A program made the position numbers and the translations under genes. Shown here in pieces: positions 7,923 through 15,948 of a stretch of 64,000 bases of DNA. Under the pieces are notes generated by a model. It was not told where the DNA came from, did no database searches, and saw only the letters and a list, made by a program, of their open reading frames with translations. The stretch lies in NCBI GenBank assembly GCA_902496015.1, contig CABUZJ010000001.1, positions 124,001 to 188,000 of the forward strand. Reading direction: 5' to 3'. This DNA comes from an uncultured Eubacteriales bacterium. GTDB lineage: Bacteria; Bacillota; Clostridia; Christensenellales; UBA1242. Positions within the stretch are counted from its first letter, which is position 1. The number at the start of each line of letters is the position of its first letter.

Positions 7923-9239
7923 GTGGCTTTTGCGAACTTTCGCGGGGTTTATATTAAAGGGTGCAAAGATGCACTAAAAAATGCAGAAATCGTAGAGTTA
8001 AAAAATTCTACGAATTTTTGCGTTCCTTTAAAACTTGGTGCAGGTGAAGAAAGTAAACTTTTAGTGGAAGTGGGTTCTTCTGTTAAAGCTGGCAGTGTTT
8101 TGGCATCTCCAAGTGATAATACTTCGGGGTTTATTTATAGCCCAGTTAGTGGGAGTGTGGTTAGCATAAAAGAAGGGCTTAATGCGTTAGGTTTTTCTTG
8201 TAAAATTGTTGAAATTGAACCAAGCGTGAAAGACATTCAGTTGTTTTTTAAACCTATTGCTGAACACTCTAATTCTAATTTATTCGGTAGGCTTATTGAA
8301 AGCGGTTCTTTTGATAATTGGGGACAAAGATTGCCAAGTTATTGCAAATATATTAATAAGAACATAAAAGATGTAAAAACTTTAATTGTTAAACTTTACG
8401 ATAGTGATGGTTTTATTTATAGCAATACAACTATTGCAAAAAAATATTATAAGGAAGTGGCACTTGGTGCATCACTGTTTTATAAAATTTCTGGCGCACT
8501 TGAAATTATCTTTACGGGTGTTGATGAATTTGATAACATTTCCGCTAAAATTAAAGAGCAAATGAATGCTTCAGGTATTGCACTTGGTAATATTAAATTT
8601 ATAAAATCTCATAGGAATTATCCAAGCGATTATGATAATTTATTGGTTAAAATATTAACGGACAAAACTATTAAAATAGGTAATCCAGTTTGTGAAAATG
8701 GTGTGGTTATTGAAAATGCTCAAACTTGTTTAAATTTCTATAATGCGGTTTATGAAAACAAACCAACAACAAGTGTTCTTTACACCATTTCTGGCACTAA
8801 TTTTAAAAAACCAGTTTTAGCATTTATTAAAAATGGAACAACTGCAAAAGAATTGTTTTTAGGGTTTAGCGATAAAAAACTAGAAGAAATTAAAACTTTC
8901 GCATTGGGTTCTGTTATGTGTGGGGTTAGTCAATGTGATTTTAATGTTGGGTTACCTGTTTCACTTTCTAGTTTAAATTCTTTTGTGGAAAATAACGATA
9001 GGCAATTTGAAATTGATTGCATTAATTGCGGGAAATGTAATAAAGTTTGCCCAACAAGACTTGCTCCTGTGTTGCTTGATAATTTTGCACTTGAAAAAGA
9101 TTTTGGTAGGGCAGATAGATATGGTGTGCATGCTTGCATTGGTTGCGGTGCATGTTCTTTTGTTTGCCCAGCAAAAAGGTTCCTTTCGCAAAGAATTAAT
9201 GATATGAAAACGGCTATTAGTGAAGGGAGGACAATGTGA
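7923..9239 (+). CDS. rnfC: Rnf-type electron transport complex subunit C, divergent
   Basis: 438 residues from a GTG start with GGGGGAA 8 bases upstream. Recognisable parts: N-terminal barrel-sandwich region with P-V-S-G-S-V-V-S-I, and a C-terminal ferredoxin domain with two 4Fe-4S motifs, C-I-N-C-G-K-C-N-K-V-C-P (about 378-389) and C-I-G-C-G-A-C-S-F-V-C-P (about 417-428). In normal RnfC the middle domain carries G-x-G-G-A-G-F-P-T and N-G-A-E-C-E-P-Y for NADH and FMN. Here the corresponding places read F-D-N-W-G-Q-R-L-P-S-Y and K-L-Y-D-S-D-G-F-I, so neither signature is intact. In the family, RnfC is the peripheral subunit that exchanges electrons with NAD. Whether this one still does is doubtful. 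First gene of a five-gene operon. Confidence 0.8.
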   Translation: MAFANFRGVYIKGCKDALKNAEIVELKNSTNFCVPLKLGAGEESKLLVEVGSSVKAGSVLASPSDNTSGFIYSPVSGSVVSIKEGLNALGFSCKIVEIEPSVKDIQLFFKPIAEHSNSNLFGRLIESGSFDNWGQRLPSYCKYINKNIKDVKTLIVKLYDSDGFIYSNTTIAKKYYKEVALGASLFYKISGALEIIFTGVDEFDNISAKIKEQMNASGIALGNIKFIKSHRNYPSDYDNLLVKILTDKTIKIGNPVCENGVVIENAQTCLNFYNAVYENKPTTSVLYTISGTNFKKPVLAFIKNGTTAKELFLGFSDKKLEEIKTFALGSVMCGVSQCDFNVGLPVSLSSLNSFVENNDRQFEIDCINCGKCNKVCPTRLAPVLLDNFALEKDFGRADRYGVHACIGCGACSFVCPAKRFLSQRINDMKTAISEGRTM

Positions 9240-10165
9240 TGGAAAAACTTATTGTTCGACCTGCTCCGTTTATTAAAAGCAAAAATAGTGCTACAAGGCT
9301 TATGGAGCATAAAATTTTAATGCTTACAGTGCTTGTGGTTGTGGGAGTTATATTCACGGGTTACAAAAGTGGAATAATTTTGGCAGTAAGTTTGCTTTCT
9401 GCTTTAATTTTTGAGTTGCTTTATAATTTTTTAGTTTATGAAAAAAAAGGATTAGATGATTTTTCTTGTGTGGTTACAGCATTAACATATACTTGTCTTG
9501 CAGGTTCTAATACGCCTTGGTATGTGCCAATCATTGCAATGTTTTTTGCAGTTGTGGTGGTTAAGATGGTATTTGGTGGATTTGCAAACAACATGTTTAA
9601 CCCAGCAGGAGCGGCAGTAGTGTTAATTGTTATTGCGTTTACTAATTATGCATCATTTGCAACACCTATTGGCATTGGATTTGCAAGGTCGCCAATTGAA
9701 AATTTAGCAAATGGGGTAGTAGAAGGATTTAATATTGTTGACTTTTTTGTGGGTGATGTTAGTGCTTCTATTGGTTCTGTTTGTGCAACAGCTGTGCTTA
9801 TTTGTGCGTTGTATCTTTTAATTTTGAAAGTTATTGATTACAAAATGCCAATTATTGCAATTGCAAGTTATTTATTTTTTGCATTGTGTTTAAATGAATT
9901 TAATATTGACTTTGTTTTGCCATATTTGTTTAGTGGTTCTATTTTATTTGTAAGTTTCTTTATGTTAACCGATTATACCACAAGTCCTAACACAAGTTTA
10001 GGGCAAATTATTTATTCTATGATATTTGGAGTGCTTTCGGCAATATTTATTAAAATTAACCTTTGTGGAGAAATGGGAGTTGTTGTTGCTCTTATTATTG
10101 CAAATTGCTTTACTCCATTATTTGATAGAATAATAAGGCCACATTATTTTGGGGAGGGAAAGTAA
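9239..10165 (+). CDS. rnfD: Rnf-type electron transport complex subunit D, divergent
   Basis: 308 residues, about nine membrane helices, overlapping the rnfC stop as TGATG with GGGAGG 8 bases before. Family signatures: G-G-F-A-N-N-M-F-N-P-A, the F-F-V-G-D-V-S-A-S-I-G block (usually L-F-L-G-x-x-P-G-S-I-G-E), F-F-M-L-T-D-Y-T-T-S-P near the C-end, and N-C-F-T-P-L-F-D. RnfD is a membrane core subunit that normally carries covalent FMN on a Thr in D-x-x-(S/T)-G-A-T. That motif is not intact. The segment reads ...S-F-A-T-P-I-G-I-G-F-A-R-S-P-I..., leaving a possible but unproven acceptor Thr or Ser. A GTG three bases upstream (9236) is the alternative start. Confidence 0.85.
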   Translation: MEKLIVRPAPFIKSKNSATRLMEHKILMLTVLVVVGVIFTGYKSGIILAVSLLSALIFELLYNFLVYEKKGLDDFSCVVTALTYTCLAGSNTPWYVPIIAMFFAVVVVKMVFGGFANNMFNPAGAAVVLIVIAFTNYASFATPIGIGFARSPIENLANGVVEGFNIVDFFVGDVSASIGSVCATAVLICALYLLILKVIDYKMPIIAIASYLFFALCLNEFNIDFVLPYLFSGSILFVSFFMLTDYTTSPNTSLGQIIYSMIFGVLSAIFIKINLCGEMGVVVALIIANCFTPLFDRIIRPHYFGEGK

Positions 10166-10917
10166 TGAATAGAGATACTATTAACCCAATTTTTATAATT
10201 ACCCTTGCTATTATACCCCTAATAAGCGTGGCAAAAACATTAAATGAAGTGGTTTTTTTAGGGCTTCTAGTAGGGCTGACTTATATTATTTCAATATCAA
10301 TAGTTTCAATTTTTGAAAATTTAGTTGATCGTAACCTTAGATTTTTTGTGTTTATTTTGATTGCTTGTGCAATAGTTACAGTGCTCAATTATATTTTTTC
10401 GACTTTTCCAAATTCGCTTTACACCGATGCGGGTTCTAAAATAAATTATTGTTTAATCTCTTCAAGCATTTTAAGTTTGCAAATAATTTATTACAACTCA
10501 AAAAAAGAATTAACACATTATTTCTTCAAACTTCTAGTTCAAGTGCCTAGTTTCCTTTTCATGTATTTCTTATTTGGCTTTATTAGGGAAATTGTGGCTT
10601 ATGGTTCAATTTGGAATGCTAATTTAGGATTTAAAGGATTAACATTTTTTCAAAACACGGCGGGAGCACTTTTAATTTTGGCATTTATGTGTGCATTTAT
10701 TAATGCTTATTGGCTAAACGCAAGTAAAAAACGCCAGCAATATGATTTACTAGTTGAAAAGTATAAAATGAAGATTAATGTTTCAAGAAATGAAGCAAGA
10801 GTAAATTTAGTTAATGAAAGTGAAGTAAAAAACTTTGGTGTAGATGAACTTTATGATGAAACATTGCTCGATAATAATATTTTAAAAAATAAGCAAGGAG
10901 ATAAGAAAGATGAGTAA
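10165..10917 (+). CDS. rnfE: Rnf-type electron transport complex subunit E, divergent
   Basis: 250 residues, six membrane helices then a 60-residue charged cytoplasmic tail. It overlaps the rnfD stop (TAATG, GGGAGGG upstream). Alignment by eye to RsxE/RnfE is continuous from N-P-I through F-I-R-E-I-V-A-Y-G-S-I-W (family: L-x-R-E-I-x-G-x-G-T-L-F). The two family cysteines, in L-G-L-C-P-L-L-A-V and P-L-I-V-T-N-C-I, are replaced: the sites read L-A-I-I-P-L-I-S-V and C-L-I-S-S-S-I. Those cysteines normally help hold a [2Fe-2S] cluster at the RnfA/RnfE interface inside the membrane. It follows rnfD directly, in the place where rnfG normally sits. Confidence 0.75.
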   Translation: MNRDTINPIFIITLAIIPLISVAKTLNEVVFLGLLVGLTYIISISIVSIFENLVDRNLRFFVFILIACAIVTVLNYIFSTFPNSLYTDAGSKINYCLISSSILSLQIIYYNSKKELTHYFFKLLVQVPSFLFMYFLFGFIREIVAYGSIWNANLGFKGLTFFQNTAGALLILAFMCAFINAYWLNASKKRQQYDLLVEKYKMKINVSRNEARVNLVNESEVKNFGVDELYDETLLDNNILKNKQGDKKDE

Positions 10918-11482
10918 TGTTTTATACATTTTTATTACCGCCACCTTTACTGCCAATGTGTGTGTTGGGACTGGCTTTGCTGTGCCTTGTCTTATGGCTT
11001 ATAAAAGAAGTTTTGCCTATACTGCAATTATGTGTGGGGTGTTTGCATCCATTTTATTTTTAAGTGGAATAAGTTATTTCTTCATATATAACTATTTATT
11101 GTTGCCTTATGATGCACAGTTTTTATCTTTAATGCTTATGGTTCTTTTAGTTGGCATATTTAGCTTTGTGGCGCATTATTTTATAAAAGCGGTTAATAAA
11201 GAGGCATTTTATGTTTATGAAAAAAGTTATACATTTCTTTTAATGTTTGTTTCAATTTTAGGTGTTTTGATTTATACAATAGCAGATCAAGCATTATCTA
11301 ATTATGTGTTTACTTTATTGTTTCAAGCACTAGGGTTTACCTTTATTAACTTTTTTGTTTATGGGGCTTATTATAAATTAAATGGAAGTTATGCCCCAAT
11401 TTACATGAAAGGTTTGCCATTGCTTTTAATTATGCTTTCTATTATTGGGCTAACATTTTTAACTTTTGGCTTTTTACTTTAA
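10910..11482 (+). CDS. rnfA: Rnf-type electron transport complex subunit A, divergent
   Basis: 190 residues, six membrane helices, the usual RnfA length, overlapping rnfE by 8 bases with AAGGAG upstream. It aligns without gaps to RsxA over the first 115 residues. The family N-N-F-V-L-x-x-F-L-G-x-C-P-F is A-N-V-C-V-G-T-G-F-A-V-P-C-L here, so the cysteine is moved by one position; I-T-T-N-C-A-V-L-G is L-L-M-F-V-S-I-L-G, with the cysteine lost. The C-terminal Y-M-K-G-L-P-L-L-L-I matches F-K-G-L-P-I-A-L-I. RnfA and RnfE form an inverted-topology pair that normally carries electrons and couples them to Na+ or H+ movement. The cluster ligands appear incomplete. Confidence 0.75.
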   Translation: MSNVLYIFITATFTANVCVGTGFAVPCLMAYKRSFAYTAIMCGVFASILFLSGISYFFIYNYLLLPYDAQFLSLMLMVLLVGIFSFVAHYFIKAVNKEAFYVYEKSYTFLLMFVSILGVLIYTIADQALSNYVFTLLFQALGFTFINFFVYGAYYKLNGSYAPIYMKGLPLLLIMLSIIGLTFLTFGFLL

Positions 11483-11494
11483 GAGGAGATTTAA

Positions 11495-12286
11495 ATGGAA
11501 ATTTGGAAAATTATTGTTATAACTATATCACTTGCAATTGCCATATTTTTAACGGTTCTTGTAATTTCTGTTATTGTTAAAAGGAAAAAGCCAAGTAATT
11601 CGGCGGTGGATATGGTAACAAAATTGTTACCAAATGTTAATTGTGGAGCATGTGGTAGAGAATATTGCAAATGGCTTGCACAAGACATTGTGGCAGGTAA
11701 GGCTAAGGCAGAAGATTGCCCATTAGTAAAGTTTGAAAATAAGGCGAAAATAGATAGCACATTTAGGGGTGATGCACTTGCTAATGTTAAGCAAATTGCA
11801 TTGGTTAAGTGCAAAGGTGGGAAAGATTGCCCTAATAAATATGTTTATGAAGGAAGTGAGTCTTGTTACAGTCAAAACAAAATACACAGCGGAGTTAAAA
11901 CCTGTGAATATGCTTGCCTTGGGTGTGGAGATTGCGTGAAAGCATGTCCATTTAGTGCGATATCTATTAATGAAAAGGGTGTGGCATTTATTGATCCTGA
12001 ACTTTGTGTGGGGTGTGGTAATTGTGTTATGACTTGCCCAAATAACTTAATAACATTAATTCCATACACACAAAGGGTAGTTATTGCATGCAATAACAAA
12101 GAAGAAAAAGCGGGAGAAAATTTTGACTGCAAGGTGGGATGTGTGCATTGCTTGCATTGTGTTGAAATATGTCCAACGGGTGCAATTTCGATGCAAAATG
12201 GTGTTCCTGTTATAGATGAAGAAAAGTGCATTCATTGTTATAAATGCGTAAGAGTGTGCCCTAATCATTGTATTTCTAGGTTATAA
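11495..12286 (+). CDS. rnfB: Rnf-type electron transport complex subunit B (polyferredoxin)
   Basis: 263 residues with one N-terminal membrane helix (about 5-28). The following domain has N-C-G-A-C-G-R-E-Y-C...D-C-P, the 4Fe-4S domain typical of RnfB. Then come ferredoxin motifs C-L-G-C-G-D-C-V-K-A-C-P, C-V-G-C-G-N-C-V-M-T-C-P, C-V-H-C-L-H-C-V-E-I-C-P and C-I-H-C-Y-K-C-V-R-V-C-P. All cysteines needed for these clusters are present, in contrast to the eroded sites in the other subunits. RnfB is the cytoplasmic entry point for electrons from reduced ferredoxin. AGAGGAG lies 7 bases before the ATG. Last gene of the operon, 91 bases before the next gene. Confidence 0.9.
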   Translation: MEIWKIIVITISLAIAIFLTVLVISVIVKRKKPSNSAVDMVTKLLPNVNCGACGREYCKWLAQDIVAGKAKAEDCPLVKFENKAKIDSTFRGDALANVKQIALVKCKGGKDCPNKYVYEGSESCYSQNKIHSGVKTCEYACLGCGDCVKACPFSAISINEKGVAFIDPELCVGCGNCVMTCPNNLITLIPYTQRVVIACNNKEEKAGENFDCKVGCVHCLHCVEICPTGAISMQNGVPVIDEEKCIHCYKCVRVCPNHCISRL

Positions 12287-12315
12287 AACTTTTAAAATTT
12301 GATTAAAAAATAATC

Positions 12316-12344
12316 TATACAAAAATCTTTTAATGTGTTATAAT
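12316..12344 (+). promoter_or_regulatory. Probable promoter of the Ppx/GppA-like gene
   Basis: TATACA (12316-12321), 17 bases, TATAAT (12339-12344), 33 bases before the TTG start. The -35 box is weak. Confidence 0.4.
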
Positions 12345-12377
12345 AATTTTAATTAAAAGCATAAGGAGAATAAAAAA

Positions 12378-13898
12378 TTGGAAAAAATAGCCGTTGTATT
12401 AGTGGAAACTTATAGTGCAAAACTTGTTATTGCATCGGTTGTTAATAATAATTACTTTGTTGTTAGCGATGTTGAAAAAGAAGATATTAAATTAGATATT
12501 GCACCAGATGCAGATATGTTTTTGAAGAAAAGCCAAATAGATGCATCGATAAAGGTGTTAAAGAATTTTAGAAAAATTTGTGAAATGCATCAGGTTAGTC
12601 GTGCAATTGCTGTATCTACATTTGTTGGAAATAAAAAACCAAAAAATATTTATAGTTTTTTTGAAGAAGTGTTTAACACTTGCGGTTTTAGATTTACGGT
12701 TATGCCTTACGAAGAGCAAAATCAAGCAATTTATAGTGGAATTATTAATACTTTTGATTTACCAAAAGGTGTTATTTGTCACATAACACCAGAATCAATT
12801 CATATTATTTGCTATAACAGAAGAATGATTTTAAATCAAGCAACATTGCCTTTTGGTTCTTATTCTCTTGCGGACATGTTCCCATTAGATGAAAGCAATA
12901 AACATGGTAATCTTGAAAATATGATAGATTACGTGAATAAAAGTTTAAATGAAATAGACTTTTTAAATAATGTTGAAGAAGATTACGCTTTTGTTGGCAA
13001 TGGGGTTTATTATGAAGACCTTTCAAGAATGGTTAAAAGATTAAAGAAATATCCATTAGATATTGTTGATAATTATGTTATGAGTTTAGCCGATTGTGAC
13101 AAAGTTTTAGAACAAATAAAAGGCGTTGAACTAGATAAAAACAAGAAGATTAAAGGAGTTAGCGAAGCAAGAGCCGATGCATTTGTGGCTGCAATACTAA
13201 TAAACTCTTGCGTTGCTAAAAAACTGAAAAAAGAAAATGTTGTGGTAAGCACTCGTGGATTAATTGAAGGAATTTTATTCCAACAAGTTATAACTATAAC
13301 GCAAGATAAACCAATAAGTGATGTGCTTGGTTATAGCATGGTGGGGCAATCTAGTTATTTTGATAGTGAAAACTATAAACATAATGAGCAGGTTTATAAT
13401 TTATCTATGCTTTTATTTAAACAATTAAGGGTATTACATAAATTACCTAGAAATTATACTAAAATTTTAAGATTAGCCTCTTATTTGCATGATTGTGGAG
13501 CAAGAATAAGTTACTTAAATCATGCAAAGAATGGTTTCTCTGTAATTTTAGGTGCAGATATTTATGGAGCAACTCACAGAGAACTTTTACTTGCAGGTTT
13601 TGCAATCTCTTTACATTGCGGTGGTGATATTGCAATGAGCGAGTTTATTAAATACAGAGATTTAATAAATGAAGAAGATATTAATGCGGTTAAAAAATTA
13701 GGAATAATAATTAGGCTTGCCGAAGCTTTTGACCGAACAAAAAACAGCGTGATAGTGGATATTAATTGTGATATTTTGGGTGATTCGGTTATAATGAAGA
13801 CTATAGCAGTTGGCGATAATAGTTATGAGATTGAAAAGGCAAGCGAATGTGCCAAAGACTTTGAAAAGAATTTTGGAAAGAAAATAGAAATTTTATAA
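12378..13898 (+). CDS. Ppx/GppA phosphatase-like protein with C-terminal HD-like domain
   Basis: 506 residues from a TTG start with AAGGAG 9 bases upstream. The layout is that of exopolyphosphatase/guanosine pentaphosphatase: an ASKHA-type N-terminal half (1-300) with the conserved P-Y-E-E-Q-N-Q-A-I-Y-S-G (family G-x-E-E-A-x-x-x-x-x-G) and a C-terminal HD-like helical domain (310-500) with Y-L-H-D-C-G. The nucleotide/phosphate loops are poor: the first (usually D-I-G-S-N-S) is V-E-T-Y-S-A and the second (usually D-I-G-G-G-S) is C-H-I-T-P-E-S. It may be an inactive or regulatory relative. The family hydrolyses polyphosphate or pppGpp in the cytoplasm. A strong terminator follows. Confidence 0.65.
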   Translation: MEKIAVVLVETYSAKLVIASVVNNNYFVVSDVEKEDIKLDIAPDADMFLKKSQIDASIKVLKNFRKICEMHQVSRAIAVSTFVGNKKPKNIYSFFEEVFNTCGFRFTVMPYEEQNQAIYSGIINTFDLPKGVICHITPESIHIICYNRRMILNQATLPFGSYSLADMFPLDESNKHGNLENMIDYVNKSLNEIDFLNNVEEDYAFVGNGVYYEDLSRMVKRLKKYPLDIVDNYVMSLADCDKVLEQIKGVELDKNKKIKGVSEARADAFVAAILINSCVAKKLKKENVVVSTRGLIEGILFQQVITITQDKPISDVLGYSMVGQSSYFDSENYKHNEQVYNLSMLLFKQLRVLHKLPRNYTKILRLASYLHDCGARISYLNHAKNGFSVILGADIYGATHRELLLAGFAISLHCGGDIAMSEFIKYRDLINEEDINAVKKLGIIIRLAEAFDRTKNSVIVDINCDILGDSVIMKTIAVGDNSYEIEKASECAKDFEKNFGKKIEIL

Positions 13899-13903
13899 AA
13901 TAT

Positions 13904-13936
13904 TGAAAAATACAGGCATTTGTCTGTATTTTTTAT
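13904..13936 (+). terminator. Intrinsic terminator after the Ppx/GppA-like gene
   Basis: AAAAATACAG (13906-13915) pairs with CTGTATTTTT (13924-13933) across an 8-base loop and runs into a T-tract. Confidence 0.85.
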
Positions 13937-13958
13937 TTGTTAATAATAATGTAATTAT

Positions 13959-13988
13959 TTGCATTGAGAATTTATTTTGTTGTATAAT
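13959..13988 (+). promoter_or_regulatory. Promoter of mreB
   Basis: TTGCAT (13959-13964), 18 bases, TATAAT (13983-13988). It sits 25 bases before the ATG at 14014 and inside any longer reading of the mreB frame, so it fixes the start. Confidence 0.6.
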
Positions 13989-14013
13989 AATTAAAACAAA
14001 AAGGGGAATTATT

Positions 14014-15030
14014 ATGGGGACTATTATGCTTGCTATAAAACTTGGTTCAAGTACAACTACAATTTATAAAGAAAGTGAAGGATTTTTACTTAAAGAACCT
14101 AGTTTAGTTGCAATAACAGGTTCAGTTAAAGGTAAAGAAGTTTGTGCTGTTGGGTTTGATGCAAAAAGGCTTCAAGGCAGAACTGGCGCTGATAATGTTA
14201 CGAGCGTTGTTGCTCCAATTTATGAAGGGGTTATAACAAATAGTGAACTTGCAAGTGAAATGCTTAAAGCATTTATTGCAAAAGTTTGTCCTAAAAAATT
14301 ATTTAAACCAACAATAAAAGCTCTGGTGTGTGTGCCTCTTGGAATAACCTTGGCTGAAAAAGTTGCTTTTGAAAAAGTTTGTTATAGTGCTGGAATTAGT
14401 AATGTAATTTTAGTTCCTTCAATAATCTGTTCGGCTGTTGGAAAGGGAATTGACATATCTCAAACCACAGCATCTATGATTGTTGGCATTGGTGGCGGTT
14501 GCACTGATATTGCTGTTGTGGGACAAAATATGTTAATTAATGGTGTGAATGTTGGAATGGGTGGCACTAACATTGATAAAGCCATTGAGCAACAAATTTT
14601 AGCAAAGTTTAATTTGATTATTGGAGATAATACCGCTGAAAAAATAAAAAAAGAGATAGGTAGTCTTTATATTAATGATACTAATGAAATAGAGATTACT
14701 GGACAAGATAGTGTGAGTAAAGAAAGCAAAAGTATTGTTATAACTGCTGTGGATATTTATCCTGCTGTTGAACACTATTATTCTAAAATAGCAGAATCGA
14801 TTTCCAGCGTGCTTGCAATTTGTCCACCTGATGTTGTTGCAGATGTAACTAGAAAAGGTATTGTATTTGTTGGTGGAGATAGCAAAATTATTGGTCTTGA
14901 AAAATATTTTAAAACAAAGCTTAACATTTCGGTTGTTGGCAGTGATGATGCTGATGACCTTGATGTTTTGGGAGCTGCGGAGTTGCTTGAAAATGGTGAG
15001 CTTTTAAAGAAAGTTTTAATTAATATGTGA
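14014..15030 (+). CDS. mreB: Rod-shape-determining protein of the MreB/Mbl family
   Basis: 338 residues from the ATG with AAGGGG 7 bases upstream; an in-frame ATG at 13903 lies upstream of the promoter and is rejected. Actin-fold motifs: phosphate loop 1 near the start (K-L-G-S-S-T-T-T), phosphate 2 (I-V-G-I-G-G-G-C-T-D-I-A-V), a G-G-T-N-I-D-K-A-I segment, and the adenosine-side G-I-V-F-V-G-G-D-S. It forms cytoskeletal filaments under the membrane that guide the peptidoglycan elongation machinery. It heads the block that in Bacillus reads mreBCD-minCD-spoIVFAB-rplU-prp-rpmA, but mreC, mreD and minC are absent between it and minD. The first loop is S-S-T-T instead of the common T-A-N-T. Confidence 0.85.
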   Translation: MGTIMLAIKLGSSTTTIYKESEGFLLKEPSLVAITGSVKGKEVCAVGFDAKRLQGRTGADNVTSVVAPIYEGVITNSELASEMLKAFIAKVCPKKLFKPTIKALVCVPLGITLAEKVAFEKVCYSAGISNVILVPSIICSAVGKGIDISQTTASMIVGIGGGCTDIAVVGQNMLINGVNVGMGGTNIDKAIEQQILAKFNLIIGDNTAEKIKKEIGSLYINDTNEIEITGQDSVSKESKSIVITAVDIYPAVEHYYSKIAESISSVLAICPPDVVADVTRKGIVFVGGDSKIIGLEKYFKTKLNISVVGSDDADDLDVLGAAELLENGELLKKVLINM

Positions 15031-15057
15031 TTATTATTAATTTTAATTAAATTACTA

Positions 15058-15092
15058 GGAAAGACATAATTAGTCATTATGTCTTTTTTTTT
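15058..15092 (+). terminator. Intrinsic terminator after mreB
   Basis: AAAGACATAAT and ATTATGTCTTT enclose a TAGTC loop, followed by eight or more T. It separates mreB from minD. Confidence 0.85.
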
Positions 15093-15142
15093 GCTTTTGT
15101 GAAATGCAAGATTTAATTTAAACTTAATAATAAGGAGTTTTT

Positions 15143-15937
15143 ATGGGAAGAAAGATTGTTATAACAAGTGGCAAAGGTGGAGTTGGGAAAACATCAATTA
15201 CCGCAGGATTGGGAATTGCACTTTCTCATTTAGGTGCAAGTGTTTGCATGATAGATTTAGATTTTGGCTTAAATAATTTAGACCTCGTTTTAAATCTTGA
15301 AGATAAGGTAATTTATGATCTTGCAGATTGTGTATCGGGTAAATGTAGATTAAAACAAGCTTTAATTCCCGATAGGTTAAAAGAAAATCTATTTTATTTG
15401 CCATCTGGAAAAATAAGCAACGAACAAATTGCAGATAAAGAACAAATTGTGCAAATAATAAATAAATTATCGCAAGTGTTTGACTATTGCTTACTTGATA
15501 GTCCTGCAGGACTTGGCAAAGGCTTTGAAATAGCACTTAGTGTTGCAGATGAGGTTATAATTGTTGCAACTTCTAATATTTCTAGTCTTAGAGATGCTAG
15601 TAAAGTTAAGCAAATTGTAATAAGTGGCGGATTTAAAAACTTGGGGTTAATTATTAATAGGCTTAGGGGCGATTTGGTGGCAACAGGGAAAATGCTAGAC
15701 GAAAATTACATTTCAAAGGCACTAAATATTAATTTATTAGGGGTTTTACCTGAAATTGATGAAATCAATGTTTTAAGTAATATTAAAAGCATCTATGAAT
15801 GTGGTGAATATTGTAAATTTGCATTTGATATTTTAGCAAAAAATATTCATTATAATAAACACGAAAGGTTAGATTATGTTAGTAAATATAAAGGGTTGAT
15901 TGGCTCTATTAAATGTAAACTAAAAAAGAATGCTTAA
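15143..15937 (+). CDS. minD: Septum-site-determining ATPase MinD
   Basis: 264 residues with the deviant Walker A G-K-G-G-V-G-K-T at 10-17, the D-L-D-F-G-L-N-N-L-D signature near residue 40, a L-L-D-S-P-A-G switch II, and a C-terminal K-Y-K-G-L-I-G-S-I-K-C-K-L-K-K amphipathic helix for membrane binding. MinD marks the poles (or, in spore formers, the asymmetric septum) by ATP-dependent membrane cycling. AAGGAG precedes the ATG. It forms an apparent operon with the small gene 11 bases downstream and with the SpoIVF genes. No minC is seen next to it. Confidence 0.92.
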   Translation: MGRKIVITSGKGGVGKTSITAGLGIALSHLGASVCMIDLDFGLNNLDLVLNLEDKVIYDLADCVSGKCRLKQALIPDRLKENLFYLPSGKISNEQIADKEQIVQIINKLSQVFDYCLLDSPAGLGKGFEIALSVADEVIIVATSNISSLRDASKVKQIVISGGFKNLGLIINRLRGDLVATGKMLDENYISKALNINLLGVLPEIDEINVLSNIKSIYECGEYCKFAFDILAKNIHYNKHERLDYVSKYKGLIGSIKCKLKKNA

Positions 15938-15948
15938 AGGGGAAAATT

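Noticed and set aside
8930..9310. Antisense open frames opposite rnfC and rnfB (also 11872-12231)
   Set aside because: They mirror Cys/Pro-rich ferredoxin codons and have no ribosome sites.
13903..14013. 37-codon extension of mreB
   Set aside because: It covers the upstream terminator and the mreB promoter. The ATG at 14014 has an AAGGGG site and fits the MreB start.
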